Below are positions 63,345-64,000 of a stretch of 64,000 nt of DNA, piece after piece; positions within the stretch are counted from its first letter, which is position 1; each line of letters starts with the position of its first letter. Under the pieces are notes generated by a model, which saw only the letters and a program-made list of their open reading frames with translations, had not been told where the DNA came from and ran no database searches. The translations under genes and the position numbers were made by a program. Source of the DNA: Fasciolopsis buskii (lineage: Eukaryota; Platyhelminthes; Trematoda; Plagiorchiida; Fasciolidae); contig LUCM01002898.1 in assembly GCA_008360955.1 (NCBI GenBank), positions 73,876 through 137,875 on the forward strand, in the 5' to 3' direction.

Positions 63345-63430
63345 TATTCCAAAGTGGGAAGATTGACGGGTCGTGGGAAGATTCGAACGCATAACCTTAC
63401 GGCTTCTCAATGGGCCAGGACCGATGACCT
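63345..63430 (-). repeat. tRNA-derived SINE-like fragment, copy 3
   Basis: On the minus strand, TGGCCCATTGAG (63417-63406) resembles an RNA polymerase III A-box. GCGTTCGAATCTT, starting about 27 bases later, resembles a B-box. CCCACGACCCGTCAATC follows, close to the bases after the B-box in the 7.3-kb copy. The spacing of the two boxes fits a tRNA-derived promoter. The acceptor and anticodon arms do not pair properly, so this is a SINE or tRNA relic rather than a tRNA gene. Confidence 0.45.
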
Positions 63431-64000
63431 TCAACCGTGCACGGCACAAACGAGATTAAAATGACAAAAAGCCTTTCCGTCATAGATTTTCTCCCTCCGA
63501 ATTTTTTCTACCAGAAGGTTTAACAAACTGGATTTGAAAAATATTCCGAATTTCTTGTTTTCGATTTGGTTTCTGATTGCCTCAAAGGAAATAGGTATAA
63601 ACTAAATGGTTGCCTGCGAGCCTCCAAATGTCATGCATTTGTGGTTTGCCCAGCCGGAAAAAAGAAATAGACCCGAACAGAAATATAAACTAACGGACCT
63701 CATAGAATCACGATTAGGCAGATTTTTTCACATTTCTTTTGGTTTATACGCATGAAAAATGTTTAATTTAGTTTTTACGAAGTTACCGCGGAGTTACAAG
63801 TTGGTCGCTATTTCTCATTTCTCATGCTGCACAAGCTGACTGTTGTCTACCCTGCTTTTATCGTCGCTTGTTGACGTTCGTACTCCTACCCCGATTTACC
63901 CTTATACTTTCGCCCACCGAGAGACTAAGAGCATTCAAGATTCCGATACAAGCCACCAGCCTTCGGTGATTTTCTGTCAACATCGCTTTTTATTCCCCTT
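63431..64000. other. no recognisable gene
   Basis: AT-rich sequence without identifiable features runs to the end of the window. Confidence 0.5.

Noticed and set aside
1..64000. CRISPR array, bacterial operon, prophage or plasmid origin
   Set aside because: There is no array of regular direct repeats, no dense long ORFs and no ribosome-binding pattern; the sequence is eukaryotic in character.
1..64000. Flatworm spliced-leader RNA, rRNA or spliceosomal RNA gene
   Set aside because: I looked for the expected leader and conserved cores by eye and found none.

Overview
This window looks like eukaryotic genomic DNA, most likely from a digenean flatworm (fluke). The basis is indirect. The sequence is AT-rich, and no long open reading frame, operon, rRNA or intact tRNA is visible. 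The longest continuous frame is about 135 codons, roughly what chance gives in 64 kb read in six frames. CpG is not visibly depleted. Short microsatellites of TACA, AT and AC type are scattered throughout. The only protein homology I recognise is a heavily decayed LINE (endonuclease plus reverse transcriptase) of a type I associate with trematode genomes. The fluke assignment is inference, not proof.

Layout: 1-1734 holds nothing recognisable. 1735-4244 (+) is the decayed LINE: endonuclease remnants, then a linker, then reverse transcriptase, then the C-terminal region. They are in the right order but spread over three frames, with many stops, a deletion in the RT fingers and an insertion near the C-terminal part. 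4245-28975 is mostly intergenic or intronic-looking DNA with microsatellites, two tRNA-derived (SINE-like) fragments near 7.3 and 19.7 kb, and one degenerate trinucleotide tract at 12.1 kb. From 28.9 to 56.1 kb several short open stretches sit behind good splice-acceptor-like or in front of good donor-like sequences. They are listed as low-confidence candidate exons; none has a recognised domain and they do not assemble into one gene by eye. Two larger degenerate trinucleotide arrays lie at 41.4 and 50.9 kb. At 44451-45780 two diverged copies of a 220-240 bp sequence face each other across 870 bp, a fold-back arrangement. 56.2-64 kb is again featureless except for a third SINE-like fragment at 63.4 kb.

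No multi-gene system can be reconstructed. The most solid result is the LINE. The most interesting unexplained structures are the inverted repeat at 44.4-45.8 kb, the 27-nt alternating purine-pyrimidine run at 49.5 kb and the shared tRNA-like promoter fragments. RNA-seq from the source organism would decide whether any candidate exon is real.
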